DNA of 64,000 nt from Methylobacterium radiodurans (GCF_003173735.1 NZ_CP029551.1:561001-625000), one strand, 5' to 3'; numbered from the stretch's first letter, positions 1-9,376 are shown. Numbers and translations are program-made. Notes: generated from the letters alone by a model not told the origin.

Positions 1-1035
1 GACCGTATCGGATTCGAGGTCGGCGTGCAGGTCGATGTGCGAGCCCTGGTAGACGAGGGCCGCGACCCGGGCCGGCAGGGTCCCGGCCTCGCCCGCGGGG
101 CGCACGCCGAGGTGATCCGGCCGCACGAACACGTCGACCGCGGCACCGGCCGCGCAAGCGCCCAGCGCGCCGGCCTCGACCTCGCGGCGGAGGCCGCCGA
201 CCGCGACCGTGGCGCGCTCGCCCGCACGGGATTCGAGACGGCCGGGCAGGAGGTTCACGTCGCCGATGAACCCTGCCACGAAGCGGTCCTGCGGGTGCCG
301 GTAGACCTGGTCCGGCGTGCCGACCTGACGGACACGGCCGGCCGACATCACGACGATGCGGTCCGACATGCTGAGCGCCTCGCCCTGGTCGTGCGTGACG
401 AAGACCGTCGTCACCCCGAGCCGGCGCTGGATCTCCTTCAGCTCGACCTGCATCGCCCCGCGCAGGTTCTTGTCGAGCGCCGAGAACGGCTCGTCGAGGA
501 GCAGGACCTTCGGGCGGATGACGAGGGCGCGGGCGAGCGCCACGCGCTGCTGCTGGCCGCCGGAGAGCTGGCGGGGCGAGCGGTCCGCGAGGCCCGAGAG
601 CTTCACGAGGGCGAGCGCCTCCGCGACCCGCTCGGCGATCTCGCGCTTCGGGACGCCCCGCATGCGCAGGCCGTAGCCGACGTTCTTGGCCACGCTCATG
701 TGGGGGAACAGGGCGTAGTTCTGGAAGACGATGCCGATCTCGCGCTCGTAGGGCGGGGTGGCGGTGACGAGGTCGCCGCCGATGAAGATCTCGCCCGCAT
801 CAGCTTCCAGGAAGCCCGCCATCAGATTGAGCAGGGTGGTCTTGCCGCAGCCCGAGGGTCCGAGCAGCGTCAGGAACTCGCCCTGCTCCACCTGAAGCCA
901 GGTCTCTTCGAGCGCGGTGACCGAGCCGAAGCGCTTCACCACCCCGTCGAGGCGGACCGCCGGGGCGGGGCGGGGGATCACGGCGGCGCCGGGCAGGCTC
1001 GCGGGCGGGGAGAGATCAACGGCCTTGCTCAACAT
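1..1035 (-). CDS. Polyamine-type ABC transporter ATPase (partial, C-terminus beyond window)
   Basis: ATPase of a spermidine/putrescine-type (PotA-like) ABC importer, energising the two permeases encoded just upstream. It is cut by the left edge: 345 codons are visible with no stop. Walker [10 protein letters not shown] is at residues 59-67, the Q-loop Gln in FQNYALFP near 105, signature LSGGQ at 157-161, Walker B LLLDEP at 178-183 and the H-loop His at 215. A TOBE-like region starts near 260. The ATG at 1035 overlaps the end of the permease gene by 20 bp, which indicates translational coupling. Family-level function is secure. The true substrate (polyamine, or another small organic ion) cannot be read from the sequence. 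Confidence 0.93.
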   Translation of the reverse strand, partial: MLSKAVDLSPPASLPGAAVIPRPAPAVRLDGVVKRFGSVTALEETWLQVEQGEFLTLLGPSGCGKTTLLNLMAGFLEADAGEIFIGGDLVTATPPYEREIGIVFQNYALFPHMSVAKNVGYGLRMRGVPKREIAERVAEALALVKLSGLADRSPRQLSGGQQQRVALARALVIRPKVLLLDEPFSALDKNLRGAMQVELKEIQRRLGVTTVFVTHDQGEALSMSDRIVVMSAGRVRQVGTPDQVYRHPQDRFVAGFIGDVNLLPGRLESRAGERATVAVGGLRREVEAGALGACAAGAAVDVFVRPDHLGVRPAGEAGTLPARVAALVYQGSHIDLHADLESDTV

Positions 1036-1834
1036 TCAACACCTTGCCGAGCCCGAGAAACGTGTTGGCGACGGTCAGCGCGAGCGCCGTCACCGCGATG
1101 TAGATGACCGAGACGGCCGCGAGCGTCGGGTCCGCGAACTCGCGGACGTAGCCGTACATCGCCACCGGCAGGGTCTGGGTCGCCTGCCCCGTCACGAAGA
1201 GCGAGGCGGTGAACTCGTTGAAGGAGAGGATCGCGGCGAACAGCCAGCCGCTGACGAGGCCGGGCGCCAGCAGCGGCAGGGTGATGGTGGAGAGCACGCG
1301 GCCCGGCCGGGCACCGAGGCTGGCGGCGGCCAGCTCCAGCCGCTCGTCGATGTTCTGCAGCGAGATGTAGACCGAGCGGATCACGAAGGGCAGCACCACC
1401 ACGACGTGGGTGAGGACCACGACGGAGAAGCCCCGCGCCGCGCCGATGCCGGTAGCGAGCACCAGCAGGCCGAGGCCGATGGTGAAGTGCGGCACGATCA
1501 GGGGCGAGAGCAGCACGCCCTCCAGCGCCGCCTTGAGGCGGAAACTGTACCGCTTCAGCGCGATGGCGAAGCCGGTGCCCACGCCGAGCGCGATCGTGGA
1601 GGCCCAGGCGGTGACCACGAGGCTGTTCCACAGGCCCGTCTGGAAGTCCCGGTAGGTCAGGGCACGGGTGAACCAGCGCGTGGAGTACTTGGCAGGCGGG
1701 AAGCTCAGGATCGCCCGGTCGTTGAAGGCGGCCAGCGTGACCACGAGGGCCGGCAGCACGATGAAGGCGAGGATCAGCCCGACGAGGACCTTGCCGGAAA
1801 TCCCCAGGAGACGTGTGGAGAGGCCGCGGCGCAT
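1016..1834 (-). CDS. ABC transporter permease, PotC-like
   Basis: Second inner-membrane permease (272 aa) of the polyamine-type importer. It has about six hydrophobic segments, the first near residues 10-35, and the binding-protein-dependent permease EAA region (AAASLGARPGRVLSTITLPL) in the second half, which contacts the ATPase. The ATG at 1834 shares one base with the stop of the upstream permease (TGATG). Its own 3' end overlaps the ATPase gene by 20 bp. The four-gene order (binding protein, permease, permease, ATPase) is typical of this family. Compartment: inner membrane. Confidence 0.93.
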   Translation of the reverse strand: MRRGLSTRLLGISGKVLVGLILAFIVLPALVVTLAAFNDRAILSFPPAKYSTRWFTRALTYRDFQTGLWNSLVVTAWASTIALGVGTGFAIALKRYSFRLKAALEGVLLSPLIVPHFTIGLGLLVLATGIGAARGFSVVVLTHVVVVLPFVIRSVYISLQNIDERLELAAASLGARPGRVLSTITLPLLAPGLVSGWLFAAILSFNEFTASLFVTGQATQTLPVAMYGYVREFADPTLAAVSVIYIAVTALALTVANTFLGLGKVLNVEQGR

Positions 1835-2697
1835 CAATGGCCTCCGAGCGCTTCGAGCGGGCGGGCGGCGCGTCGCACGAGCCACATCGTGCCGAGCGCC
1901 AGGACGAGGCCGGCGAGGCTTAAGGAAGCCGCGACCGGGAAATTGAACGAGGACAGGCCGAGCTGGTAGACCAGCGTCGAGACCACCCCGACCTTGCCGC
2001 CGCCGATCACCTGGGGCGTCGCGAAGGCGCTGAAGGTCCAGGCGAAGGCGGTGGTGAAGCCCGCCACCACGCCGGGCATCGAGAGCGGCAGCGTCACCGT
2101 GAGGAAGGCGCGCACCGGCCCGGCGCCGAGGCTCTGCGCCGCCCGCTCGTAGTCGCGGTCGATATGGGCGAGGGCGGCTGCCAGCATGATCACCATCACG
2201 GGCAGCGTCACGTGGACGAGGGCGATGATCACCCCGAGTTCGGTGAACATGAGCTGGATCGGCCGCTCGATCAGCCCGAACTGGCGGAGCGTCGCGTTCA
2301 CGAAGCCGGAATTGCCGAGCACCACCGTCCAGGCATAGGTGCGCACCACCTCGCCGAGGAAGAGCGGCGTCACCGCGGTGACCAGGATGACGGATTTCAG
2401 CAGCACCGAGCGGGTGCGCACCAGGGCGTAGGCGACGGGGTAGCCCACGACCAGGGTGATCAGCGCCGTCTCGAAGCAGATCAGCACCGTGTCGCGCAGC
2501 GCCCGCAGCACGATCGGGCGGCCGAGATCGGTGAAGTTCTCCAGCGTGAGCCCGCCGACGTCGAGGGAGCCCGGCACGTAGGCGTGCAGGCTGTAGCGCA
2601 GGATCGCCACCATGGCGGCGACGATCGCGGCGGCGACGAGCACCGCCGGCGTCACGAACAGGGGCAGGAAGGGCCGGCGGCGAATCGCGGGTGTCAT
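1834..2697 (-). CDS. ABC transporter permease, PotB-like
   Basis: First permease (287 aa) of the importer. The ATG at 2697 is preferred to an in-frame ATG 42 bp upstream because the protein then begins just before its first membrane segment (about residues 12-35). The EAA loop AAQSLGAGPVRAFLTVTLPL is present, as in type-I importers. The gene follows the solute-binding protein gene after 87 bp and overlaps the next permease by one base. It should form a heterodimeric channel with that protein. Confidence 0.92.
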   Translation of the reverse strand: MTPAIRRRPFLPLFVTPAVLVAAAIVAAMVAILRYSLHAYVPGSLDVGGLTLENFTDLGRPIVLRALRDTVLICFETALITLVVGYPVAYALVRTRSVLLKSVILVTAVTPLFLGEVVRTYAWTVVLGNSGFVNATLRQFGLIERPIQLMFTELGVIIALVHVTLPVMVIMLAAALAHIDRDYERAAQSLGAGPVRAFLTVTLPLSMPGVVAGFTTAFAWTFSAFATPQVIGGGKVGVVSTLVYQLGLSSFNFPVAASLSLAGLVLALGTMWLVRRAARPLEALGGH

Positions 2698-2784
2698 CGG
2701 GATTCCGGTCGATCGGGACGGACGGCACGCCCCTCTCACCCGGCCGCGCCGGGCGAGAGCATGCGGGCCGGAGACGGCGAAGTC

Positions 2785-3819
2785 TCAGCGCGCCATGATG
2801 TTCTCGGCGAACCACTTGCGCCAGAGCGCCGTCTTCTCGGCCCTGAGCTTCGGGTCGATGTTGATGGCCTGGGTCTTCCACTGCTCGGCGGTGGTGAACA
2901 CGCCCGGGAGCTTGGCGGTCTCGGGATCGACCTTCGCGTTGGTGACGGTGGGGCTGCCCTTCTTGAGCTGCGCGATCTTGGCCTGCACTTCGGGATCGAG
3001 GGCGATGTTGATGAACTTGTAGGCGAGATCGGCCTTCTTCGAGCCCTTGTTGATCGCGACCGTGTCGATGCCGAGCACGCCGCCCTCCTTCGGGATCACC
3101 ACGGTGATCGGCACGTCCTGGCCCTTCATGTAGTAGGCGTTCATGGTCAGCACGACCTGGACGGGGGTCTCGCCGGAGGCGATGAGCTGCTGGCTGTTGG
3201 CGTCGTTGGTGTAGAAGGCCCGGAAGTTGGGCTTGAGCGCCTCGAGCTTGGCCTGCCCCTTCTCCCAGGTGGCCGGGTCGCCGCCCGAGAGCAGCGCCGA
3301 GACCGCGATGATGTGGCTCGGGTCGAAATCGGGCGCGGCGAGGCTGTTCTTCAGCTTCGGATCCCAGAGGTCGGCCCAGGAGCCGAAGGTCATGCCCTTG
3401 GGGGCGAGGTCGGCGCGATAGCCGATCGTGTAGACGTAGCCCCAGGTGCCGAGATGGGCGGGGCTGACCTTTGCCTGCTCGACGAGGTTCTGGGAATTCG
3501 GGATCTTGGCGAGGTCGAGCGTCTCGAAGAGGCCGTCGTTGACGTAGAGCCAGCCGACATGGGCGGTCGTGAAGGTCACGTCGCTCTCAGGGGAGCCCTT
3601 GGCGAGCTTGGCCTTGTTGAGCCGGTCGATGGTGCCGCCGGTGATGTACTCGACCTCGACGCCGGTCTCCGCCTTGAACTTTGCGGCGATAGCCTCGTCG
3701 ATCAGGTCGCGGAAGCTGCCGCCCCAAGTGCTGACGACGAGCTTCTCGGCCGCCTGCCCCGGGATGATCGATGCGACCAGGACGGAGGCGGCGATGAGCG
3801 GTGTCAGAAGGCGGATCAC
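2785..3819 (-). CDS. Extracellular solute-binding protein, polyamine-type
   Basis: Periplasmic binding protein (344 aa) that delivers substrate to the permeases encoded downstream. The GTG at 3819 is chosen because GAGGAG lies 8 bp upstream and a Sec signal peptide follows at once (hydrophobic residues 3-20, cleavage after GQAA near 24). The mature N-terminus KLVVSTWGGSFRDLI is characteristic of PotD/PotF-like family 1 binding proteins. An in-frame ATG at 3843 is a weaker start because the ribosome site lies inside that extension. Substrate is unproven; the neighbouring lactate dehydrogenase gives no firm clue. Confidence 0.92.
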   Translation of the reverse strand: MIRLLTPLIAASVLVASIIPGQAAEKLVVSTWGGSFRDLIDEAIAAKFKAETGVEVEYITGGTIDRLNKAKLAKGSPESDVTFTTAHVGWLYVNDGLFETLDLAKIPNSQNLVEQAKVSPAHLGTWGYVYTIGYRADLAPKGMTFGSWADLWDPKLKNSLAAPDFDPSHIIAVSALLSGGDPATWEKGQAKLEALKPNFRAFYTNDANSQQLIASGETPVQVVLTMNAYYMKGQDVPITVVIPKEGGVLGIDTVAINKGSKKADLAYKFINIALDPEVQAKIAQLKKGSPTVTNAKVDPETAKLPGVFTTAEQWKTQAINIDPKLRAEKTALWRKWFAENIMAR

Positions 3820-4243
3820 GTCGGTGGCTCCTCTCGGTGTCATCTCAAGGTATTCGCAAGCGCGATGCCAATCACGCCCATCCACGATCACGAACGATAT
3901 CGCGGCCTCTTCTCGTGCGACCTTGCGGATCGACGTAGCATAGACCGGGAAACTTCCACTCATCGATGGCCGCACGGCCACCCTTCGCCCGGATCATGCG
4001 AGCAAAGCTCAATCGATACGGCTCGATTCCGCGCGTGCTCGCGCGCCGACGATCCGAGCCCTGGCCTCTCAAGGCCTCCCCGGATGGTCAGCTTGCGAAG
4101 ATCGGATCATCGCGCGGCGCGGCCCTCTCTCGGAAAGCGAGGCTAAATGGCCGCACCCGTGCATAAAGTACGATTTCCGGAAGCCCCTGGATCGGAAATC
4201 CCGAGGCATCGGACCTCGGGAGCCGGCCCCGGCCGAACCAGTG
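3820..4243. other. Intergenic region upstream of the importer operon
   Basis: 424 bp between the binding-protein start and the lldD stop, both on the minus strand. It must carry the importer promoter and the lldD 3' end. I found no convincing -35/-10 pair, no strong terminator hairpin and no credible small gene; short open frames here lack ribosome sites and family features. Confidence 0.6.
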
Positions 4244-5407
4244 TCAGGGGGCGGCGGCCCGCACCGGTGGCGTCCGCAGGATCGAGCGGTCGACCGCGCG
4301 GATGTCGCGGTGACCGCAGAGCGCCATCGTGGTGTCGAGTTCCTGGCGGAGGATCGACAGGGACTTGGCGACGCCCGCCTGTCCGTAGGCACCGAGCCCG
4401 TACAGGAAGGCGCGGCCGATGAAGACGCCCTTCGCCCCGAGCGCGACGGCCTTGAGCACGTCCTGCCCCGAGCGAATGCCGCCGTCCATCAGCACCTCGA
4501 TGCGGGATCCGACCGCGTCGACGATCTCGGGCAGCACTGTGATGGACGAGGGCGCCCCATCGAGCTGACGGCCGCCGTGGTTCGAGACGATCAGCGCCTC
4601 GGCCCCCGTCGCGGCCGCCTTCTCGGCGTCCTCCACGTCGAGGATGCCCTTTAGGATAAGGGGGCCCTGCCAGCGGTCGCGTATCCGCTGCACGTCGTCC
4701 CAGCCGAGGCGCGGGTCGAACTGGTCCGCGGCCCAGGCCGAGATGGAGCTGGTGTCGCGCACGCCCTCCACGTGCCCGACGATGTTGCGGAATGTCCGCC
4801 GCCGCGTGCCGAGCATCGACCAGCACCAGCGGGGCTTCGTCAGCAGGTTCAGCGCGGTGCCGAGCGTCGGCTTCGGGGGCGCGGAGAGGCCGTTGCGCAG
4901 GTCCTTGTGGCGCTGCCCGAGGATCTGCAGGTCCAGGGTGAGCACCAGCGCGGAGCAACCCGCCGCCTTCGCCCGATCGATCAGCCTGTCGTTGAAGGCG
5001 CGGTCGCGCATGAAGTAGAGCTGAAACCAGAACGGCTGGGTCACAGCCTCGGCGACGTCCTCGATGCTGCAGATGCTCATGGTCGAGAGCGTGAACGGCA
5101 CGCCGGCCGCCTCCGCGGCGCGCGCCGCCAGGATCTCGCCGTCGGCGTGCTGCATGCCGGTCAGGCCGGTCGGCGCCAGGGCAACGGGCATCGCGACCGG
5201 CCGGCCCGCCATCGTGGTAGTGAGCGAGCGGTCGGTCATGTCGACCGCAACCCGCTGGCGCAGCTTGATCGCCGCGAAATCGGCCTCGTTGGCGCGGTAG
5301 GTGGACTCGGTCCAGGAACCGGAATCGCAGTAATCGTAGAACATCCGCGGCACGCGCCGCTTGGCAACCCGTCGCAGGTCCTCGATCGTCGTGATGATGG
5401 GTGCCAT
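4244..5407 (-). CDS. lldD: FMN-dependent L-lactate dehydrogenase / alpha-hydroxy-acid dehydrogenase
   Basis: Oxidises L-lactate (or a related 2-hydroxy acid) to the 2-oxo acid on FMN and passes electrons to the respiratory chain. 387 aa, the usual LldD length. The active-site motif SNHGGRQLDG places catalytic His277 and substrate-binding Arg280; Lys253 (ILKGI) is the FMN-contacting lysine; the phosphate-binding region DGGIRSGQDV follows near 330. N-terminal residues IEDLRRVAKRRVPRMFYDY are typical. It is a single-gene unit with about 1.1 kb of gene-poor DNA upstream. Glycolate or mandelate oxidase is possible within the family, but LldD is the best match. Confidence 0.93.
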   Translation of the reverse strand: MAPIITTIEDLRRVAKRRVPRMFYDYCDSGSWTESTYRANEADFAAIKLRQRVAVDMTDRSLTTTMAGRPVAMPVALAPTGLTGMQHADGEILAARAAEAAGVPFTLSTMSICSIEDVAEAVTQPFWFQLYFMRDRAFNDRLIDRAKAAGCSALVLTLDLQILGQRHKDLRNGLSAPPKPTLGTALNLLTKPRWCWSMLGTRRRTFRNIVGHVEGVRDTSSISAWAADQFDPRLGWDDVQRIRDRWQGPLILKGILDVEDAEKAAATGAEALIVSNHGGRQLDGAPSSITVLPEIVDAVGSRIEVLMDGGIRSGQDVLKAVALGAKGVFIGRAFLYGLGAYGQAGVAKSLSILRQELDTTMALCGHRDIRAVDRSILRTPPVRAAAP

Positions 5408-5694
5408 GGTTCTTATAGCTTCGGATCAATGCCGCTGAAGGAAGGTTCGGATGCCGCCGATGCGCTCCGCCCCGTGCTCTCCGGCGACGACGGAGCGCAC
5501 GGTCTCAAGGTTCCAAAGCCGCCTCGAACGACGGCGATACGATCTCTCTAGCAGGATGCGGTGAGAACACGCTGCGTCCACTGGCCTGCATACATGCGCG
5601 CTAACGGGCCTGTCCTGGTCCTCGTTACAGAAGGCTGCCGCCGGCATCCTCCCTCGATGATTCTGCTCAGAAATCAGCGGGCTCGCCTTCGAAT

Positions 5695-5796
5695 CTATCC
5701 TTGCCCCCTGTCGAAATGAGGCTCAACGCAACCCTCGCAAATTCGCCCCGAGCGATGCCCAACTTGCGCACCGCCGCAGGAGGGGCACTTGAACAC
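5695..5796 (-). CDS. Possible 33-residue zinc-ribbon peptide or gene remnant
   Basis: A short minus-strand frame starting with GTG at 5796 encodes VFKCPSCGGAQVGHRSGRIC and then EGCVEP. Two Cys pairs (CPSC and CEGC, 15 residues between them) form a tidy zinc ribbon, which is hard to get by chance. Against it: an in-frame TAG lies two codons upstream of the GTG, and the AGAGG ribosome-like sequence is too close to the start. It may be the 3' end of a decayed gene whose upstream part is out of frame. Function unknown. Confidence 0.3.
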   Translation of the reverse strand: MFKCPSCGGAQVGHRSGRICEGCVEPHFDRGQG

Positions 5797-6041
5797 CCTC
5801 TATGCCCGGACGGCACCTATCCTTTGCCTCGCACTGCATCAACTGCAGTGTCGGACTTGAGTTGGTAAGTGCCTCGGTACAAGTCGCCGTTTCATGTGAG
5901 ATTTCTTGCGCCGTCTCGCACAATCAGGCATGATTTGCTTATCCAACGCGGATTAGTTGCCTTGAAAGCGGATAGGCATTCGCAGCCGCCCGCGTCAGCA
6001 AAGACCATGGATTAGGGCGAAAAAATGGCCCCTGCCCTTCG

Positions 6042-6332
6042 TTGCACGAGCGAAGCGTGGCTTGTTTTGCTTTTTCGACCTTGGATCCGTTGAAAATTAG
6101 CTTCTTTATAGAACGCGTGTCCAACGAACTTCCGCTCGTTCATCGGCTTAAAACTCAGTTTTACCAGATTACTATTGATAATACAGAGGACGATGCATTA
6201 ATTTCTGTATCTACAAAAATATTCGCGAAGGAAATTCAAAAATTCCTGAACTGTTTTCAGATTAATACCTCCACTGATCAGCAGGTTAGCGACGGACGAC
6301 CACCTCCGCTCTTAGGCACTCACATTCCCTGA
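6042..6332 (+). CDS. Hypothetical low-GC protein (96 aa)
   Basis: Not recognised. The frame covers the low-GC patch and would start at TTG 6042 (no ATG is available near the 5' end). Its middle part (KISFFIERVSNELPLVHRLK onwards, then TKIFAKEIQKFLNCF) alternates charged and hydrophobic residues like a small folded protein, and codons are AT-rich, unlike every neighbour. It has no signal peptide, membrane segment or motif, and no clear ribosome site. It could be a transferred gene, a remnant or chance. Confidence 0.3.
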   Translation: MHERSVACFAFSTLDPLKISFFIERVSNELPLVHRLKTQFYQITIDNTEDDALISVSTKIFAKEIQKFLNCFQINTSTDQQVSDGRPPPLLGTHIP

Positions 6333-6496
6333 GCTTTTGCCCGACCATGGTCGTCGTGGGGGTCGTCGTCTCGATGGCTTTGGCGGTCAGCGATTCCTCC
6401 ATCGACCCGCGCATGAGGAAGCGGTTACGCCGGCTTCATCGACCGAGACGGCATCGGCGAACAGGCGGTCGAGAGGAGAAGGCCGGGAAATCGGGT

Positions 6497-7612
6497 CTAC
6501 CAGTGCCGCCCGTTGCGGTTCGGCCCGAGCTGCGTACCGAGCACGCCTCGTTCGGGCCAGGCGCCGATCGCGTCCGCGTCGCTGCCGATGCCCCGCGAGG
6601 TCGCGAGGACCGCGTCGCCATCGGCCGGCTCGACCACATCCTCATCGATGCCGCCATCGTCGTCGCGCGCACGGACCGCGAGGCGCCGGGCGCCTATCGG
6701 CCAGTCGATGCGGGCATGATAGCGCCGGTCGTCCCCGCTGCGGTGCATCGGCCGCCAGGGCCCGTCGTCGATCCTGTACTCGCACGCCGCGACGCGGGCG
6801 TGCCCCAGCACGAGCGCGCCGACCTCCGTCTCGCCGGCGATACGGTGCTCTTCGGAACGGGCGAGCCGCTTGTCGGCCGGCGCAGTGATCAGAACGAAGG
6901 GCCAGGGCCGGGCCAGCTCCTTGAAGCGCCACGCGACCACGCCGCGATTGATCGCGGCGATGGCGTAGCCGACGGGCCCTTCCTCGATCTGTCCGGTGGA
7001 GCGGCAGGCGGCGTAGATGGTGCGCCCGTCGTTGGCGAGTTCGTTGTAGTGGGTGTGTCCCATCTCGACCAGGCAGACCGGACCGCGATGGATCAGGTCG
7101 GCGACGTGGGCAGCCTCGCCCACGGCCTTCAGATCGGCCGGATAGCTGTGCATGAAGATGGCGCAGGGCTCTTCCCGAGCCTCGGCCTCGGCCAGTTCGC
7201 GCTCAAACCAGGTGATCTGCTCCGCACCAAGGCGAAAATCCGGTCCGCCACGGCCCGAGCCGCACATATCGAGGAAGAGGCAGCGCGTACCGGAGATCAC
7301 GGTCGCGTAGGGAAGCGGTGGGACGGACAGGCCGGCATAGAAGGCGTCGAGACTGCCGCCCTCCATGTCGTGATCGCCGGTGATGATGTGGACTGGCAGG
7401 CTCAGACCTTCGAGGGTGGCGCGAGCGAGCGCGTATTGCTCGGGAAGGCCATTGTCCGCGTTGTCGCCGGGCAGGAACACGAAATCGAGCCCGTCGGTCG
7501 CGCCAAGCTGCGCGATGATCGCCCGATAGTCGCGGGCGTTGTCGGCGTTCGGACCTGTGAGGTGCAGGTCGCCGACATGTGCGAAGGCCAGGATGTCGTC
7601 GCGGGCGCTCAT
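6497..7612 (-). CDS. Metallophosphoesterase (calcineurin-like) with C-terminal beta-sandwich-like domain
   Basis: Calcineurin-like phosphoesterase (371 aa), probably with a two-metal centre. Motifs in order: GDLHLTG (Asp15, His17), PGDNAD, GDHDMEGG (Asp-His in place of the common Asn-His), MHSYP and GHTHYN. The catalytic domain spans about residues 8-230. The last 130 residues (CEYRIDDGPWRPM, then LAVRARDDDGG) look like an Ig/Fn-type beta-sandwich, as in other extended phosphoesterases. There is no signal peptide, so a cytoplasmic location is likely. Start ATG at 7612 precedes the first motif directly. Substrate (cyclic nucleotide, phosphodiester or other) is unknown. Confidence 0.85.
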   Translation of the reverse strand: MSARDDILAFAHVGDLHLTGPNADNARDYRAIIAQLGATDGLDFVFLPGDNADNGLPEQYALARATLEGLSLPVHIITGDHDMEGGSLDAFYAGLSVPPLPYATVISGTRCLFLDMCGSGRGGPDFRLGAEQITWFERELAEAEAREEPCAIFMHSYPADLKAVGEAAHVADLIHRGPVCLVEMGHTHYNELANDGRTIYAACRSTGQIEEGPVGYAIAAINRGVVAWRFKELARPWPFVLITAPADKRLARSEEHRIAGETEVGALVLGHARVAACEYRIDDGPWRPMHRSGDDRRYHARIDWPIGARRLAVRARDDDGGIDEDVVEPADGDAVLATSRGIGSDADAIGAWPERGVLGTQLGPNRNGRHW

Positions 7613-7895
7613 CGTCTGGCTACTCCACGCCGACGGCGGCGCGTATCCGGCAGCTTGCTCTGTGCATGGGATAAGGCTCCATCGGCACGATCGACATCTT
7701 GGCACGAGGCGGCCACCAAAGTGGTGGCCGCCGCTTAAGTTGTCTTCCGAAGTTCTGTTCCGTTTTAATCCGTCACAAGGCTGTGATTTTCAGTGCCGGG
7801 AGGTCGCCCCGTCGTTGGATCTGCAGTCGAGAAGAATGTCGGCACAGCCCAGGATCGGCCGTCGACATCGCGGGATGCGATCGATGCGGGAAGGA
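7613..7895. other. Intergenic region, nothing recognised
   Basis: 283 bp between two minus-strand genes, presumably the promoter of the phosphoesterase and the 3' end of the envelope protein gene. No clear promoter hexamers, hairpin or small gene was seen. Confidence 0.5.
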
Positions 7896-8567
7896 TCAAA
7901 GCAGCGGGCGCTCGCGAATCCGACCGTCGAAATCGACGTGCAGAAGGCGCTCGCCACCATCCGCCCCCTTGGCGGCGACCTCCAGGTGACGCGGACCGCG
8001 ACCGGTGACCCGAACGTCGCTGTACCCAGCCTTCTCGACCGCCGCTTTCAGAGCCGGCAGATCCGGCTGCGGACCCAGGCCGAGCTTGTCCTTCGCCCAG
8101 TCCGCGCTGCCAGCCGGCGGACCTCCCGGCCGGCCGAGGACGACCTGCTTGCCGTCCGCGCGGGTGATCAGGCTGGCGTGCAGGAAGCCTTTCTCGAAGC
8201 GGCCCTGAACGGTGATGGTCTCGCCCTTCGTGACAAGCCCCCCGCCCTCGCCTTGCCGGCCGGTTTCGACCAAGGCGCGGCCCGTGCCGTCCTGAATCAC
8301 GAACTTGTTGCCGAAGATCTCGGCCACCTCGCCCCTGGCCGCGACGGCGCCTGAGGGGGCGAGCGCTGAGATCGCCGTCGGGGTGACCGGTGTGGGTACA
8401 ACGGCCTGTCCGGGTTGCGCCAGGGACAGCCCGACGGCACCGAGTGCCAGCGGCGCGGCGATGGCGCCGATGAAGAGACCGCGCCTCTTCGAGTGGAACC
8501 GGGCTGAGCCTCGCGCCCGCTCCAGTTGTTCCCGCGCCGGGCCCTCGATGATTGTATCGTCGCTCAT
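7896..8567 (-). CDS. Membrane-anchored envelope protein with OB-fold-like and PepSY-like regions
   Basis: 223 aa. A cytoplasmic N-terminus rich in Arg/Lys (to residue 30) is followed by one membrane segment or uncleaved signal (GLFIGAIAAPLALGAVGLSL, 31-50), so the rest should be periplasmic. Residues 75-145 (GEVAEIFGNKFVIQDGTGRA onwards) resemble a small OB-fold of the YgiW/DUF5666 kind. The C-terminal 55 residues (LKAAVEKAGYSDVRVTGRGP, then HVDFDGRI) resemble a PepSY-like beta-alpha-beta unit. It is divergent from a PhoPQ-like pair, so it is a plausible target or accessory sensor of that system. Domain calls are by eye. Confidence 0.7.
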   Translation of the reverse strand: MSDDTIIEGPAREQLERARGSARFHSKRRGLFIGAIAAPLALGAVGLSLAQPGQAVVPTPVTPTAISALAPSGAVAARGEVAEIFGNKFVIQDGTGRALVETGRQGEGGGLVTKGETITVQGRFEKGFLHASLITRADGKQVVLGRPGGPPAGSADWAKDKLGLGPQPDLPALKAAVEKAGYSDVRVTGRGPRHLEVAAKGADGGERLLHVDFDGRIRERPLL

Positions 8568-8637
8568 GATCCTATTGTCCTGTTCGGTGACGTCCCTTTC
8601 GGGTCGACCAACGTCTAGGACGCCGGTCGAAACCGGC

Positions 8638-8668
8638 CCTGAACCACTTCGTTCAGGTTCGGTTAAAC
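8638..8668. promoter_or_regulatory. Candidate response-regulator operator between divergent genes
   Basis: The 140-bp divergent promoter region contains a perfect inverted repeat CCTGAAC-N6-GTTCAGG (8638-8657) running into the tandem-like GTTCAG GTTCGG TTAAAC (8651-8668). OmpR/PhoP-family regulators bind direct repeats of about this length, so this is a reasonable site for autoregulation and control of the envelope protein gene. Binding is inferred only. Confidence 0.4.
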
Positions 8669-8707
8669 GGCGGTCGCTAGGCGCGCATCCCCAGGAACGG
8701 AGCCGTC

Positions 8708-9376
8708 ATGAAGATCCTGCTGGTCGAAGATGACGAGGCGCTCTCCGCCGAGGTGGCCCAGGCGTTGCGCGCGGGGGGCTTCGCCGTCGATCTCGCCCGG
8801 AACGGCGTCGACGCCGGTCATCTCGGCGAGACCGAGACCTACGACGCAATCGTGTTGGATCTCGGCCTGCCCCAGCGCGACGGCGTGTCGGTGCTGCAGG
8901 ACTGGCGATCAGCCGGGCGCACCGTGCCGGTTCTCATCCTCACCGCACGGGATGGCTGGAGCGACAAGGTGGCGGGCTTCAAGGCGGGTGCCGACGACTA
9001 CTTAGTCAAGCCGTTCCGCGTGGAGGAGCTGGTGATGCGTCTGCGTGCCCTGATGCGCCGCGCCCAGGCCAACGGTGCAGCCCGGGTCGCGTGCGGACCG
9101 CTCACCTTCGATGCGGGGCTCGGCACTTTCGAGCACCACGGATTGCCGCTGCGGCTGACTGGACTGGAGTGGCGCGTGCTCTGCGCCCTCATCCTTCGCA
9201 AGGAGTGCGTGGTGCCGCGCGGGCAGTTGATCGAGCGGGTCTACGACGGCGATGCCGAGGTCGATTCCAACTCCGTCGAGGTCATCATCACACGCCTGCG
9301 CCGCAAGATCGCCCCCGCCGCCATCGAGACCGTGCGCGGCCACGGCTACCGGCTGATGCCGGCGGGCGCCGCGTGA
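8708..9376 (+). CDS. OmpR/PhoP-family response regulator
   Basis: Two-component response regulator (222 aa). The receiver domain has the acidic pair DD at 8-9, phospho-acceptor Asp51 (IVLDLGLP) and the conserved Lys in DDYLVKPF near 102. The C-terminal winged helix (about 125-220) ends with the typical IETVRGHGYRL. GGAG lies 5 bp before the ATG. The stop overlaps the kinase GTG by 4 bp (GTGA), so the two are co-translated. The partner kinase is PhoQ-like, which makes this a PhoP-type regulator. The signal is unknown. Confidence 0.95.
   Translation: MKILLVEDDEALSAEVAQALRAGGFAVDLARNGVDAGHLGETETYDAIVLDLGLPQRDGVSVLQDWRSAGRTVPVLILTARDGWSDKVAGFKAGADDYLVKPFRVEELVMRLRALMRRAQANGAARVACGPLTFDAGLGTFEHHGLPLRLTGLEWRVLCALILRKECVVPRGQLIERVYDGDAEVDSNSVEVIITRLRRKIAPAAIETVRGHGYRLMPAGAA

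Larger units (their letters stand above)
5408..6496. other. Gene-poor region with a low-GC patch
   Basis: About 1.1 kb without a confident gene, between lldD and the phosphoesterase. Base composition drops sharply near 6040-6300: 23 of 60 bases are G/C in 6061-6120 and 19 of 60 in 6181-6240, against roughly 70% around it. Two weak candidate genes sit here (5695-5796 and 6042-6332) and are listed separately. The lldD promoter should lie in 5408-5700, but no clear motif was seen. No transposase, inverted repeats or target-site duplication was recognised, so an old transferred fragment is an inference. Confidence 0.6.
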
